64,000 bases of DNA from Arthrobacter pascens (lineage in GTDB: Bacteria; Actinomycetota; Actinomycetes; Actinomycetales; Micrococcaceae), in contig NZ_JAUSXF010000001.1 of the NCBI RefSeq assembly GCF_030816475.1, positions 248,001 to 312,000 of the forward strand. The letters are read 5' to 3'. The notes under the pieces were generated by a model, which did no database searches, was not told the DNA's origin, and saw only the letters and a list, made by a program, of their open reading frames with translations. The position numbers were made by a program, and so were the translations under genes. Below, piece after piece: positions 47,617 through 56,359 of this stretch. Positions within the stretch are counted from its first letter, which is position 1. The number at the start of each line of letters is the position of its first letter.

Positions 47617-48582
47617 TCAGTACGACGTCGGACGTGCGGCTCGGGCGTCGAAGCGGCGTCTGTATTCGGTTGGGGTGGTGGAAAAGCTTGTGGCGAAGTT
47701 TTGTCGCAGGGTGACAGCGCTGCCGAAGCCGCAGTCGGCTGCTACCTGATCAACGGACAGGTCTGTGCTTTCAAGCAGCCGGCGGGCAGCGTCGAGCCGT
47801 CGAGTGCGTATCCAGGCGGACGGCGTTGTCCCCGTCGCTGCGCGGAAGGCACGGACGAAGGTCCGCCGGCTCATGTGCGCCTGATCGGCGAGACGATCGA
47901 TACTGAGGGGCTCGGCCAGGCGGCCCAACGCCCATTCGAGCAATCGCGCGATCGGGTCGTCCGAGGAGCGCGGCGGAACCGGGTGTTCAATGTACTGCGC
48001 CTGTCCGCCCTCCCGGTGCGGGGCGATGACAAGGCCGCGTGCTACCCGGTTCGCCGCATCCGCGCCGAGACGGCCGCGCACGAGATGCAGGCATGCATCC
48101 AGTCCCGATGCCGTGCCAGCCGACGTCAGCACGTCACCGTGATCGATATACAGCACGGTTTGATCGAGGAAAACGTCAGGGTGGCGGACGGTGAAGGAGT
48201 CGAAGGCTTGCCAGTGCGTGACTGCCAGGCGCCCGGAAAGCAGGCCGGCATCGGCCACGGGGATAGCGCCAAGACAAAGCCCCAGGACTGTCACACCCCG
48301 CCGGTGTGCTTCCTGAATGGTTCCCCGCAGGGACTCGTTCGGAGCCCGGCCGTCGTCGAACCATGAGGGCACTACCAGGACGTCCGCCTGCTCCGCCGCA
48401 GCAGGGCCTTGGACCTCACCCAGCTGATAACCCTCTGCTGTCCGGACCTGCCCCGCCTGGTCGGAAAAGAGAACAGTCTTCCATTCCGCAAGTCCCTGAC
48501 GCGTGACCTCGTCGAAAACCACCTGCGGAACGGCGAGGTGGAACATCGTCACCCCGTCAAAGGCATAGATCGCGATGCGCAT
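47617..48582 (-). CDS. GlxA-type transcriptional regulator (DJ-1/PfpI domain + AraC helix-turn-helix)
   Basis: A 321-residue regulator. Residues 1-180 are a DJ-1/PfpI-like domain (MRIAIYAFDGVTMFHLAVPQ, GVTVLGLCLGAIPVADAGLL, with Cys in the nucleophile-elbow position). Residues 215-315 are an AraC-type double helix-turn-helix (SIDRLADQAHMSRRTFVRAF, VDQVAADCGFGSAVTLRQNF). ATG 48582 has GAGAGGAACCGA upstream. It is divergent from an isochorismatase-family hydrolase, a pairing common for this regulator type, and probably activates that gene. The ligand is unknown. Confidence 0.92.
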   Translation of the reverse strand: MRIAIYAFDGVTMFHLAVPQVVFDEVTRQGLAEWKTVLFSDQAGQVRTAEGYQLGEVQGPAAAEQADVLVVPSWFDDGRAPNESLRGTIQEAHRRGVTVLGLCLGAIPVADAGLLSGRLAVTHWQAFDSFTVRHPDVFLDQTVLYIDHGDVLTSAGTASGLDACLHLVRGRLGADAANRVARGLVIAPHREGGQAQYIEHPVPPRSSDDPIARLLEWALGRLAEPLSIDRLADQAHMSRRTFVRAFRAATGTTPSAWIRTRRLDAARRLLESTDLSVDQVAADCGFGSAVTLRQNFATSFSTTPTEYRRRFDARAARPTSY

Positions 48583-48716
48583 TCGGTTCCTCTCAACTTT
48601 GGCCCAAAACCATCGTATAAGGGTCTTCATGCCACTGGTGATGGTTGTGTCTGGCGGAAAGGATGGAATGGTTGCCAATGGGCAGCCAGCGAACCAACAT
48701 TCGGGAGAACAAGACC

Positions 48717-49355
48717 ATGAGCACCCCTCGCCGCGCCCTTATCCTCATCGACGTGCAGCAGCAGTACTTCAATGGACCTTTCGAGATCCAGTACCCGCCG
48801 CACCAGGAGTCCCTTCCGACGATTGTGCGGGCTGTCGACGCAGCGACGGCCGCTGGCATCCCCATCGTGGTCGTACAACACAGCGCAGGTGAAGGGGCTC
48901 CGGTCTTTGCACCCGGCACCCCCGAATTCGAACTTCACCCCGAAATCGAAGGCCGCAGAACCGATGCATGGAAGGGCCTGGTGAAGCAGTACGGCTCCGT
49001 CTATGCGGACACTGACCTCACCGGGTGGCTGCGGCAGCAAGGCGTCGACACCGTCACGCTCGTCGGTTACATGACCAACAACTGCGTCCTAGCCTCCGCT
49101 GTCGAAGCCGAATCCCTCGGCTTCACCACGGAGGTTCTCTCCGATGCCACCGGGGCTGTCAACCTCGCCAACGACGCAGGTTTCGCCGACGCAAAAACAG
49201 TGCACACCACCCTCCTCACCCTGCTGAACTCAAACTGGGCAGCTGTCAGCACCACTGATGAGTGGGCCGATGCGCTGCACGCTCAGCAGTCCCTGAAAAG
49301 AAGCGATCTCGCCAGCTCCGCGATAGCCGGGGCAGCAGCCCTGACCCGCGCATAA
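48717..49355 (+). CDS. Isochorismatase-family cysteine hydrolase
   Basis: A 212-residue cysteine hydrolase. The triad is Asp in LILIDVQQQYF, Lys probably in RRTDAWKGLV, and Cys in YMTNNCVLAS, preceded by the conserved cis-peptide region LVGYMTNNC. Family members hydrolyse isochorismate, nicotinamide, carbamoyl or related amides. It is controlled, by position, by the divergent GlxA-type gene. The substrate cannot be read from the sequence. Confidence 0.92.
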   Translation: MSTPRRALILIDVQQQYFNGPFEIQYPPHQESLPTIVRAVDAATAAGIPIVVVQHSAGEGAPVFAPGTPEFELHPEIEGRRTDAWKGLVKQYGSVYADTDLTGWLRQQGVDTVTLVGYMTNNCVLASAVEAESLGFTTEVLSDATGAVNLANDAGFADAKTVHTTLLTLLNSNWAAVSTTDEWADALHAQQSLKRSDLASSAIAGAAALTRA

Positions 49356-49405
49356 CCGGCCGCCGGGCTCCGCTAGGTTGACCCGCAGTCCATTAGGGTT
49401 GACCT

Positions 49406-49858
49406 GTGCGAGCCATCCTTCAGCGGGTCACCCGAGCAGAGGTCACTGTCGACGGCGAAACTATAGGGTCCATCGACCGCCGGGGACTTGTCGTCCTGGC
49501 GGGCGTCACCCACACAGACACTGTGGATGACGCGGCTGCGCTGGCTGCCAAGATCTGGACCCTGCGGATCCTTGACGGCGAGAGGTCGTGCGCCGATCAG
49601 GACGGCCCCCTGCTGGTGGTCAGCCAGTTCACGCTGTATGCCGACACCAGGCGGGGGCGGCGCCCCTCGTGGTCTGATGCGGCGCCGGCGGACGTCAGCG
49701 AACCCCTGGTCGACCACTTGGTTGCCTCCCTGCGCGGCCTCGGGGCGGAGGTTTCCACCGGGCGGTTCGGAGCCATGATGCAGCTGTCCCTGGTCAATGA
49801 CGGACCGTTCACCATAAACCTCGATACCGCAGATTTTTCGGCTCCCCGTCGCGGCTGA
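49406..49858 (+). CDS. dtd: D-aminoacyl-tRNA deacylase
   Basis: A 150-residue DTD that removes D-amino acids wrongly attached to tRNA. It starts GTG (RAILQRVTRAEVTVDGE). Both catalytic motifs are present: SQFTLYADT and NDGPFTINLDT (usual form NxGPVT/NxGPFT). Its promoter and start region are duplicated in the dead copy at 44514. Monocistronic. Confidence 0.95.
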   Translation: MRAILQRVTRAEVTVDGETIGSIDRRGLVVLAGVTHTDTVDDAAALAAKIWTLRILDGERSCADQDGPLLVVSQFTLYADTRRGRRPSWSDAAPADVSEPLVDHLVASLRGLGAEVSTGRFGAMMQLSLVNDGPFTINLDTADFSAPRRG

Positions 49859-49878
49859 AAGGGACTCGTCAGGCGCCG

Positions 49879-50682
49879 TTATGCGCGGTGGTTCCCCGCA
49901 GATGCGGACCCTGTTCGCATGCCGGCACTTTGCTCGGCCAGGAACTCTGCCCAGCTGCGCTCCCCGCGTCGAGCCCCGGGTCCGGCGAGATTCTCGCCAG
50001 CGCGATAGGCCCGCCCGGATGCGCCGGGCAGGCGGATGGGCAGCTTCGGCCGACGGTGGCCGAAGGAGTCCCAGTAGGCGGCGAGCAGTTCGGGGATGCT
50101 GAGCACCTCCGGTCCAGCGATATCGGCAACACGGCCGGCTGGTTCTCCGAGGACAAGCTCGGCAAGGCGGGCGGCGACCTCGTCAACGTGCACCGGCTCG
50201 AAGCGCAGACCACCCGGGGCCGGGATGATTGGCATGCGGGCGAGACCCTTCACGACCGGGAGAACGAAATTGTGCAGTTGTGCGGCGCGCAGCACTGTCC
50301 AGGGAACGCCAGCATCCGCGATGGCCCGTTCCGCTGCCGCCTTGGCGCGAAAATACCCGATGGGCATCTTGTCCGCCCCGACCACACTGATGAGGATGAG
50401 ATGACCGATCCCGGCCGACTTCGCTACCTGGGCCAAATTGCGCGCGGCGACATCGTCCCCTTTGGCGCCACCGGCGAGGTGCAGCACAGTGCCCACGCCT
50501 TTCAGCGCAGGGTGGAGGCCCTTGCCGGTCACCATGTCGCCTTCGACATTTTCGATGCCGGGCTCGGCCGGGTGCGGATGACGACTGAGGATCCGGACGT
50601 TGACCCCCGAGGCATGGAGAATCGGGACGACCCGGCTGCCTATCGTGCCAGTACCTCCGGTTACGAGGACGGGTGTATCCAT
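49879..50682 (-). CDS. NmrA-like NAD(P)-binding epimerase/oxidoreductase
   Basis: A 267-residue atypical short-chain dehydrogenase of the NmrA/SDR a5-like type (PVLVTGGTGTIGSRVVPILH, Rossmann GxxGxxG at the N-terminus; VPWTVLRAAQLHNFVLPVVK). ATG 50682 has AAAGGGAGCCCAACC upstream. It is divergent from an ECF41-like sigma factor. ECF41 factors are typically linked to carboxymuconolactone decarboxylase, oxidoreductase or epimerase genes, and this is evidently the target here. The substrate is unknown. Confidence 0.9.
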   Translation of the reverse strand: MDTPVLVTGGTGTIGSRVVPILHASGVNVRILSRHPHPAEPGIENVEGDMVTGKGLHPALKGVGTVLHLAGGAKGDDVAARNLAQVAKSAGIGHLILISVVGADKMPIGYFRAKAAAERAIADAGVPWTVLRAAQLHNFVLPVVKGLARMPIIPAPGGLRFEPVHVDEVAARLAELVLGEPAGRVADIAGPEVLSIPELLAAYWDSFGHRRPKLPIRLPGASGRAYRAGENLAGPGARRGERSWAEFLAEQSAGMRTGSASAGNHRA

Positions 50683-50700
50683 GGTTGGGCTCCCTTTCGA

Positions 50701-50727
50701 TGTCACATCGAGGCCCTGCGCCTCGTC
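50701..50727 (+). promoter_or_regulatory. ECF41-type promoter reading toward the sigma gene
   Basis: TGTCACA (50701-50707), a 16-bp spacer, then CGTC (50724-50727). This matches the reported ECF41 consensus TGTCACA-N16-CGTC. It would start transcription about 28 nt before the sigma ATG, giving autoregulation. Confidence 0.8.
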
Positions 50728-50735
50728 AGTATGAT

Positions 50736-50762
50736 GACGATTGACGCGATGGGGATGTGACA
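50736..50762 (-). promoter_or_regulatory. ECF41-type promoter reading toward the epimerase gene
   Basis: On the minus strand, TGTCACA (50762-50756), 16 bp, CGTC (50739-50736). The -35 box touches the first base of the sigma start codon. The spacing is identical to the plus-strand promoter. Confidence 0.8.
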
Positions 50763-51637
50763 TGACTGATCAGAAAATTCTCGCCCGGCGCTTCGAGAAT
50801 GCCCGGCCACGCCTGCTGGCGATCGCCAACAAGCTGCTCTCATCGGGCGCCGACGCCGAGGACGTGGTGCAGGAGACGTGGCTGCGCCTGGAGCGCGTCG
50901 ATGCTGACGGGATCGAAAACCTTGATGCCTGGCTGACGACAGTGGTCTCCCGGGTGAGCCTGGACCTGCTGCGGGCGCCGCGTCGGGCGCGTGAGCATTC
51001 CTGGCATGTCGAGCCGTGGCGGGATGAGCCCGTCGCGCTGACGGGTGACCCCGCGGCTGAAGCCGAGCGCAGCGACCAGGTGGGCGTAGCTCTCTTCGTC
51101 GTGCTCGAAACCCTCAGCCCGGCCGAGCGCGTGGCGTTCGTCCTGCATGATGTCTTCGGGCGCCCGTTCGAGGAGGTTGCCGAGGCACTGGACCGATCGG
51201 TGGACGCAGCCCGCAAATTGGCCTCCCGCGCCCGCCGCCGCCTCCAGAGCGCACCTGACACCCTCCGGCCGCAGCCGGGACGTGCACGCGAATTGGTCGG
51301 AGCGTGGCTCAATGCGGCCCAGCAGGGCAATTTCGCGGCGCTGCTCGGCCTGCTCGACGACGGCGCCGTGCTGCGGGCCGATTACGGCGCGGACAGCCAA
51401 GTCATCGAAGGCGCCCGGGCCATTACGGAACGGGCCGTCTTGTCGGCACGATTGGCGGCGCACTCGACGCCCATCCTGATCGACGGGCGTCCCGGCGTTG
51501 CCGCCGTGGTGAACGGGCGGGTGGTGTCAATCATGGCGTTCACCTTCGTCGACGGCAGGATTACCCGGCTGGACGTCCTCGCCGACGCCCGCCGCCTTGA
51601 CGGTCTGAATATAGGCGGGGTCCTCCGACTGAAATAG
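50762..51637 (+). CDS. ECF sigma factor with SnoaL-like C-terminal domain (ECF41/SigJ-like)
   Basis: A 291-residue sigma factor. Region 2 (ARRFENARPRLLAIANKLL, DAEDVVQETWLRLE) and region 4 (LSPAERVAFVLHDVFGRPFE, VAEALDRSVDAARKLASRAR) fill residues 1-165. A fused NTF2/SnoaL-like domain follows (VGAWLNAAQQGNFAALLGLL), which in ECF41 factors replaces an anti-sigma factor. Where ECF41 usually shows DGGGK, this protein has DYGADS, so its regulation may differ. ATG 50762 is used; GTG 50758 is out of frame. The matching promoters on both strands support autoregulation and control of the divergent epimerase. Confidence 0.92.
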   Translation: MTDQKILARRFENARPRLLAIANKLLSSGADAEDVVQETWLRLERVDADGIENLDAWLTTVVSRVSLDLLRAPRRAREHSWHVEPWRDEPVALTGDPAAEAERSDQVGVALFVVLETLSPAERVAFVLHDVFGRPFEEVAEALDRSVDAARKLASRARRRLQSAPDTLRPQPGRARELVGAWLNAAQQGNFAALLGLLDDGAVLRADYGADSQVIEGARAITERAVLSARLAAHSTPILIDGRPGVAAVVNGRVVSIMAFTFVDGRITRLDVLADARRLDGLNIGGVLRLK

Positions 51638-51638
51638 C

Positions 51639-52556
51639 TCAGGCTCCGGCAGGCGCCAGCACAATGTCAAAGCGGGTGCGGGCCCAGCCGCCGGACAGAT
51701 TCCTGCCGTCAGGTGTCGGCGTCCCGGGTGCCTGCGGTTCGAACCGTTTGATCAGAGACTCCTTGACCCCGAAAACGCTGTCGCCGACGTCGATCTGCGG
51801 ATCGCCTTCCACGAAGATGTGCGTCACGAGAGTCCGCAGGCCTTCGGCCGTGACCATGAAGTGCAGATGGGAAGCACGGACGGGCGAGCGTCCGGTGGCT
51901 TCGAGCATCTTGCCCACCGGCCCGTCATGGGGAATGGGATACGGCGTGGGGGTGAGGCCCCAGAAGGCGTATTTGCCCTCCTCATCAGCGAAGAGGTGGG
52001 CGCGCCCGGCGATTCTGTCATCCGCATACTGGACGTCGTAGAACCCGTCTTCGTCCGCTTCCCAGACTTCAATCCGGGCACCGGGGACGGGGTGACCTCC
52101 GGTGTCCGTGACTGTGCCTTCAACCCAGCAGGGCTGGCCCGCCGCGCCTCCGGCAATGTCTCCACCAAGGGGAATCTCGGGGGCGTCACTGACAAAGAAC
52201 GGACCGAAAACCGTGGCCTCGGTGGCGTTCCCGTGGGCCTGGTTATTGACGGCGATGGTCTGCATGGACGCCCCCAGAACGTCGGAGAGCAGAATGAATT
52301 CCTGCCGGCTGTCGTCGGTGATGTGGCCGGCGGCGGTGAGGAAGGCGATGCCAGCGTTCCATTCCTCTTCCGTGAGGCGGACTTCGCGGATGAAGTTGTG
52401 CAGATGCCGGGTTAGGGACTGCATCAGTTGCTTGAGCCGCGGGTCCTCTGTCTGGTCGAAGGACGCGACGACGGTGTCCACCAGGGATTGTTCGACGGCG
52501 GCCTGCCCGGCAGGGACGGCCGGGACCTTCAGCGCGGTGTCGGTTTCTTCAGGCAT
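51639..52556 (-). CDS. tsdC: Hydroxyquinol 1,2-dioxygenase
   Basis: A 305-residue intradiol ring-cleavage dioxygenase converting hydroxyquinol (1,2,4-trihydroxybenzene) to maleylacetate. The Fe(III) ligands are visible: His230 and His232 in RASHLHFMV, and Tyr residues in DGFYDVQY and [12 protein letters not shown]. The N-terminal helical dimerisation region ([19 protein letters not shown]) is typical of the hydroxyquinol/catechol subgroup. Its ATG overlaps the end of the maleylacetate reductase gene by 8 nt, so translation is coupled. The name follows the Rhodococcus tsd cluster. Confidence 0.92.
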   Translation of the reverse strand: MPEETDTALKVPAVPAGQAAVEQSLVDTVVASFDQTEDPRLKQLMQSLTRHLHNFIREVRLTEEEWNAGIAFLTAAGHITDDSRQEFILLSDVLGASMQTIAVNNQAHGNATEATVFGPFFVSDAPEIPLGGDIAGGAAGQPCWVEGTVTDTGGHPVPGARIEVWEADEDGFYDVQYADDRIAGRAHLFADEEGKYAFWGLTPTPYPIPHDGPVGKMLEATGRSPVRASHLHFMVTAEGLRTLVTHIFVEGDPQIDVGDSVFGVKESLIKRFEPQAPGTPTPDGRNLSGGWARTRFDIVLAPAGA

Positions 52557-53673
52557 GGCTGGTTTCCTTGTCTCGGGTCGTTGCAGTCCCGGTCGTTGCA
52601 GTCTCGGTTGATCCAGGCAGCGTGCTTCCCGCGTAGGCAGCACGGAGGAGTTCGTCCAGGTTTTCGGCCGTGACCCGGCGGGGGTTTGACGCCGGGATGG
52701 CAGGCAGGATCAGCTCCACAGCCTCGGGGATGTCCGCTTCGTTCAGGCCGTGTTCCTTCAGCGAAGTTGGAGCAGCCAAAGCGGAGCGGAGATCGCTGAG
52801 TCCAGTGACGGCGTCGTCGGAACCGAAGGCCGCGGCGATCCGTCGCTCCGCGTGCGGGGCGAAGGGCGCGTTGAATGCCAGGACGTAGGGCAGGACGACG
52901 GCGTGGGTCTGGGCGTGGGGCAGGTTGTACGCGCCGCCCAGGACGTGGCAGATCTTGTGGTGCATTCCGGAGCCGGCCGAGGCGAACGCCACGGCGGACA
53001 GGTAGGCGCCGTAGAGGGCCTGCTCCCGGCCGGCGAGGTCCGCGGGGTTGTCTTTGATCAGCGGGAGGCCTGCCGCGAGTGCGCGGATGCCCTCGGATGC
53101 CAGTGCTTGGTTGATCGGATCGGCCCGCGGAGCCCACATGGAATCGATGCAGTGCGCCAGGGCGTTCAGCCCCGAGGCCACGGACAGGTGGGCCGGCAGC
53201 GAAAGGGCCAGCTCGGCGTCGTAAATCACCGTGACGGGAAGTACCGCATCGTCCACGCCGGTTGCCTTCCGGGAGGCTTCCGTCAGGCCCCAGACGTTGG
53301 TGGCTTCGGACCCTGCATACGTGGTTGGCACGGCGATGATCGGCAGCGCTGTGGTCATCGCCACCGCCTTGGCCAGGCCCGTCGTCGAGCCGCCGCCCAC
53401 GCACACCAGCAGGTCGGCGTCGTGCTCTATCGCCGCCGCACGGGCCTTCTCTGCCTTCTCGATCGGCACGTGCGGTGCCACGTCATGGTAGTGAAGTACG
53501 ACGTCGACGCCGGAGCTGACCGCTGCGGCCATCGGCGCGTCCGACTCGCTGGCGATCAGCATGATCCGCCTGGCGCCGAGGCGCTCAACCTCCGCGCTGA
53601 GGTTTTCGGCGGCTTTCCCGGTGCCGAACCGGACGCGCTGTCCCAGGGTGACATGCTCAAAATTCAGTGTCAT
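52549..53673 (-). CDS. tsdD: Maleylacetate reductase
   Basis: A 374-residue iron-type alcohol dehydrogenase family enzyme reducing maleylacetate to 3-oxoadipate. It has the cofactor motif [16 protein letters not shown], and the metal region [25 protein letters not shown], where maleylacetate reductases conserve the His pattern but often lack bound iron. The ATG at 53673 overlaps the decarboxylase stop (ATGA). A 15-bp tandem repeat near its 3' end makes the C-terminus read TATTGTATT, an apparent recent extension. It lies between tsdA and tsdC in the same operon. Confidence 0.93.
   Translation of the reverse strand: MTLNFEHVTLGQRVRFGTGKAAENLSAEVERLGARRIMLIASESDAPMAAAVSSGVDVVLHYHDVAPHVPIEKAEKARAAAIEHDADLLVCVGGGSTTGLAKAVAMTTALPIIAVPTTYAGSEATNVWGLTEASRKATGVDDAVLPVTVIYDAELALSLPAHLSVASGLNALAHCIDSMWAPRADPINQALASEGIRALAAGLPLIKDNPADLAGREQALYGAYLSAVAFASAGSGMHHKICHVLGGAYNLPHAQTHAVVLPYVLAFNAPFAPHAERRIAAAFGSDDAVTGLSDLRSALAAPTSLKEHGLNEADIPEAVELILPAIPASNPRRVTAENLDELLRAAYAGSTLPGSTETATTGTATTRDKETSHA
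52576..52605 (-). repeat. 15-bp tandem repeat inside the maleylacetate reductase C-terminus
   Basis: GGTCGTTGCAGTCCC and GGTCGTTGCAGTCTC are adjacent. They add five residues in frame near the end of the protein. Confidence 0.85.
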
Positions 53674-54677
53674 TTCGTGCTGGCCGATACCAGTTCCGGG
53701 AGAGCGTTCGAGTCGCCATCGAGCCGCAGGAGCTTCTCGGCGTTCCGGAAGCTGATCTTTTCCCGGTCCGATTCGCTGATCGGAGCATTGTCGAGGAACT
53801 TCGCGGCCTCTTCGATGGTCTCGAACGGGTAGTCCGTTCCGAACAGGATGTGTTCGGCGCCTACAGCGAGGATGGCGCACAGCAGCGGCGCCGGCGAGCA
53901 TACGCCGCTGGTGGTGATGTAGAGGTTGTCCCGCAGGTATTGGGAGGGCTTGCCCTTGGCGAGCTCGATGCCGTGATGGTTGTGGAAATCCCACCGTGAA
54001 TCCAGCCGCCAGAGGACATACGGCAGGCCTTCACCCATATGTCCCAGCAGCAGCTTGGCGTTGGGGAAATCATCAAAGACCCCGCCGAAAATCAGCCGCA
54101 GGGCGTGGGTGGAGGTATCGATGCCCCAGCTCCACATGGGCCCGACCAGCTCGGGGTGTCCGCTCAGCACATGGGCCGTGTCGACGCCGTTCGCAGGGTG
54201 CAGGTACAGCGGCACGTCCAGGCCTTCGGCCATCTCCCACACGACGCGGAGTTTCGGATCGTCCAGGTACATGCCGTTGGTGTGGGCGTTGACCAGGGCG
54301 CCTTTCATCCCGAGCTGGGTGACCGCACGCTCCAGCTCGTTGGCCGCCGCCTGCGGGTCCTGCAGGGGAAGCGCCGCAAAGCCGGAGAAGCGGGAGGGGT
54401 GCTCCGCCATGACTCCCGCGAGGAAGTCATTTACCGTCTCGGTCTTTGCCACGGCTGTTGCCGGATCCGTCTCCGCCTGGATGCCGGGGGAGTTCAGCGA
54501 AAGGACTTCCATGTCGATTCCGTGCAGATCCATCTCCGGAAGGCGCTCCTCGGTGAAGTCGAGAAGGCGCCGGGAGGCATCGGCCCAGGCCTGCGGCTGG
54601 GCAATGGAGCTGGTGCTTGTTCCATACCCCACGAGGTCCGGGGTGACGAAGTGTTCTTCGAGGGCAATCTTCTTCAA
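53670..54677 (-). CDS. tsdA: Gamma-resorcylate (2,6-dihydroxybenzoate) decarboxylase
   Basis: A 335-residue amidohydrolase-superfamily decarboxylase that turns gamma-resorcylate into resorcinol. The metal and active-site motifs match known gamma-resorcylate decarboxylases: KIALEEHF (Glu and His near the start), LYLHPANG, LLLGHMGEGLPYVLWR and FGTDYPFE. A TTG start at 54677 is chosen because AAAGGAG sits at the right distance and homology begins at KKIALEEHF. It is the first gene of the minus-strand operon tsdA-tsdD-tsdC, divergent from the hydroxylase gene. Confidence 0.92.
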   Translation of the reverse strand: MKKIALEEHFVTPDLVGYGTSTSSIAQPQAWADASRRLLDFTEERLPEMDLHGIDMEVLSLNSPGIQAETDPATAVAKTETVNDFLAGVMAEHPSRFSGFAALPLQDPQAAANELERAVTQLGMKGALVNAHTNGMYLDDPKLRVVWEMAEGLDVPLYLHPANGVDTAHVLSGHPELVGPMWSWGIDTSTHALRLIFGGVFDDFPNAKLLLGHMGEGLPYVLWRLDSRWDFHNHHGIELAKGKPSQYLRDNLYITTSGVCSPAPLLCAILAVGAEHILFGTDYPFETIEEAAKFLDNAPISESDREKISFRNAEKLLRLDGDSNALPELVSASTK

Positions 54678-54715
54678 AACGATCTCCTTTGGCCGAATCA
54701 ATTCACTTATATGCA

Positions 54716-54744
54716 TTGACTTCACTAATAATGAATCCTAATCT
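54716..54744 (+). promoter_or_regulatory. Promoter of the resorcinol hydroxylase-transporter operon
   Basis: TTGACT, 17 bp, TAATCT lies in an AT-rich divergent region and points to 54800. ATTCA (54701) and TGAAT (54732) flank the -35 region as an inverted pair and may be part of the IclR-type operator; this is weaker. Confidence 0.6.
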
Positions 54745-54799
54745 GTGAGTGTGTCAAGGATCACAGGCGTGGTCGGACCCAAGGAACCAGAGGATGACG

Positions 54800-56356
54800 A
54801 TGGAAAAATTTGATGTTGCCGTTGTGGGGTACGGCCCGGTAGGCATGGCCACGGCAGCGCTGCTTGGCCAGGCCGGACACAAGGTCGTGGTGCTGGAAAG
54901 ATACGCAGGGCTCTACAACCTGCCCCGCGCCGCGATTTTCGACGACGAGACCATGCGCACGTTCGCCCGGCTGGGCATCGCCGATGAACTGCTTCCCAAG
55001 ATCAACGCGCAGCGCAACTATGAGTGGCGCAATGCCGCCGGCGAACTGCTCATCGAGCACGAATTCGCCGTCCAGGGGGCGTCGGGCTGGTCCGAGTGGT
55101 ACATGATGTACCAGCCCGAGCTCGAGGATGCCCTTGACCGGCTGTGCCGGTCGTTGCCGAACGTCACGGTGCGGTTCAACTCCCCGGTGGAGGGCTATGA
55201 AGAAACGGCCGACGGCGTGGAGGTGCGGGGTCCGGGTGGCGTTCTGGCGGCAGCCTCCTATGTGGTGGCCTGCGACGGCGGAAACGGGTTCACGCGCGGC
55301 TGGTTGGGTTCTGAACTGGAAGACTTCGGCTTTTCCGAACCGTGGCTGGTGTGCGACTTCCGGCTCACGGGAAAAGTGGACCTGCCCCACGCCCGCCAGG
55401 TCTGCGATCCCCGCCAGCCGCAGTCCATCATTTCGCTGGGCCCCTCACACCACCGCTTCAGCTTCATGCTGGACTCCGAAGAGGCCTTCCTGGTGGAGCG
55501 CGACCCGGAGCGGGTCTGGGCGCGCGTCGCCGACTACCTTTCTCCGGAACAGGCCGAGCTCATCCGCGTGGCCACCTACACCTTCCGGTCCCTGATCGCC
55601 GGGTCATGGCGGCACGGCAGGATCCTGCTGGCCGGCGATGCCGCCCACCAGATGCCGCCGTTCCTCGGACAGGGGATGTGTTCAGGCATCCGTGACGCCC
55701 AGAACCTGGCCTTCAAGCTGGACCTTGTACTCACCGGCAGGGCCGAGGAGACTGTCCTTGACAGCTACCAGACCGAGCGGGAGCCCCATGTTGCGGCGGT
55801 TGTCCACAAGGGTATCGAGCTCGGCAAGGTCCAGACCATGCGTGATCCTGAGAAGGCCCGGCAGCGTGACCTCCAGTACCTGGAAAACCGCCGGAACAAC
55901 ATGAAGCCGGAGAAACTGAAATTTCCGGGACTTGGTCCGGGACTCATCGCCGCCACGGACCATCCGGCCAACGGCCGGCTCTTCATCCAGGACCAGGTCC
56001 TCACCCAGGCCGGTTCGGGCCGGTTTGATGAGGTCTTTGGCTACGGATTCAGGGTTCTCTGCGATGCCCGCTGGTACGGCCGGTGGTCGGGGGCCGCCGC
56101 CGGAACGGAGACCGAAATCCCGGGAGACGTCGTCGTCCTCCACCCTGACACCGGTGAAGTCATCGGATCCTTTACGGACGTCAACGGCAGCTACCTGGCC
56201 TGGTTCCGGACCAACAACTGCTCCGCCGTCCTGGTCCGCCCTGATTTTTACGTGTACGGAGCTGCAAGCACAGACAACGAGTACGAATCCCTCGTCCTCG
56301 ACTACCAAAAAGCCTGCTCAACGGCGAGCAGCCCGGCCACATCAGTAGGAGTGTAA
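54800..56356 (+). CDS. tsdB: FAD-dependent resorcinol 4-hydroxylase
   Basis: A 518-residue single-component flavin monooxygenase (class A, MhpA/PheA-like) predicted to hydroxylate resorcinol to hydroxyquinol with NAD(P)H. The FAD motif VVGYGPVGMATAALLG is near residue 8, a DG-type motif is in YVVACDGGNGFTR, and GDAAHQMPPFLGQGMCSGIRDA binds the flavin phosphate. A thioredoxin-like C-terminal domain follows. ATG 54800 is preferred over 54794 because AGAGGA is correctly spaced. It is the first gene of the plus-strand operon with the transporter. Confidence 0.88.
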   Translation: MEKFDVAVVGYGPVGMATAALLGQAGHKVVVLERYAGLYNLPRAAIFDDETMRTFARLGIADELLPKINAQRNYEWRNAAGELLIEHEFAVQGASGWSEWYMMYQPELEDALDRLCRSLPNVTVRFNSPVEGYEETADGVEVRGPGGVLAAASYVVACDGGNGFTRGWLGSELEDFGFSEPWLVCDFRLTGKVDLPHARQVCDPRQPQSIISLGPSHHRFSFMLDSEEAFLVERDPERVWARVADYLSPEQAELIRVATYTFRSLIAGSWRHGRILLAGDAAHQMPPFLGQGMCSGIRDAQNLAFKLDLVLTGRAEETVLDSYQTEREPHVAAVVHKGIELGKVQTMRDPEKARQRDLQYLENRRNNMKPEKLKFPGLGPGLIAATDHPANGRLFIQDQVLTQAGSGRFDEVFGYGFRVLCDARWYGRWSGAAAGTETEIPGDVVVLHPDTGEVIGSFTDVNGSYLAWFRTNNCSAVLVRPDFYVYGAASTDNEYESLVLDYQKACSTASSPATSVGV

Positions 56357-56359
56357 GCC

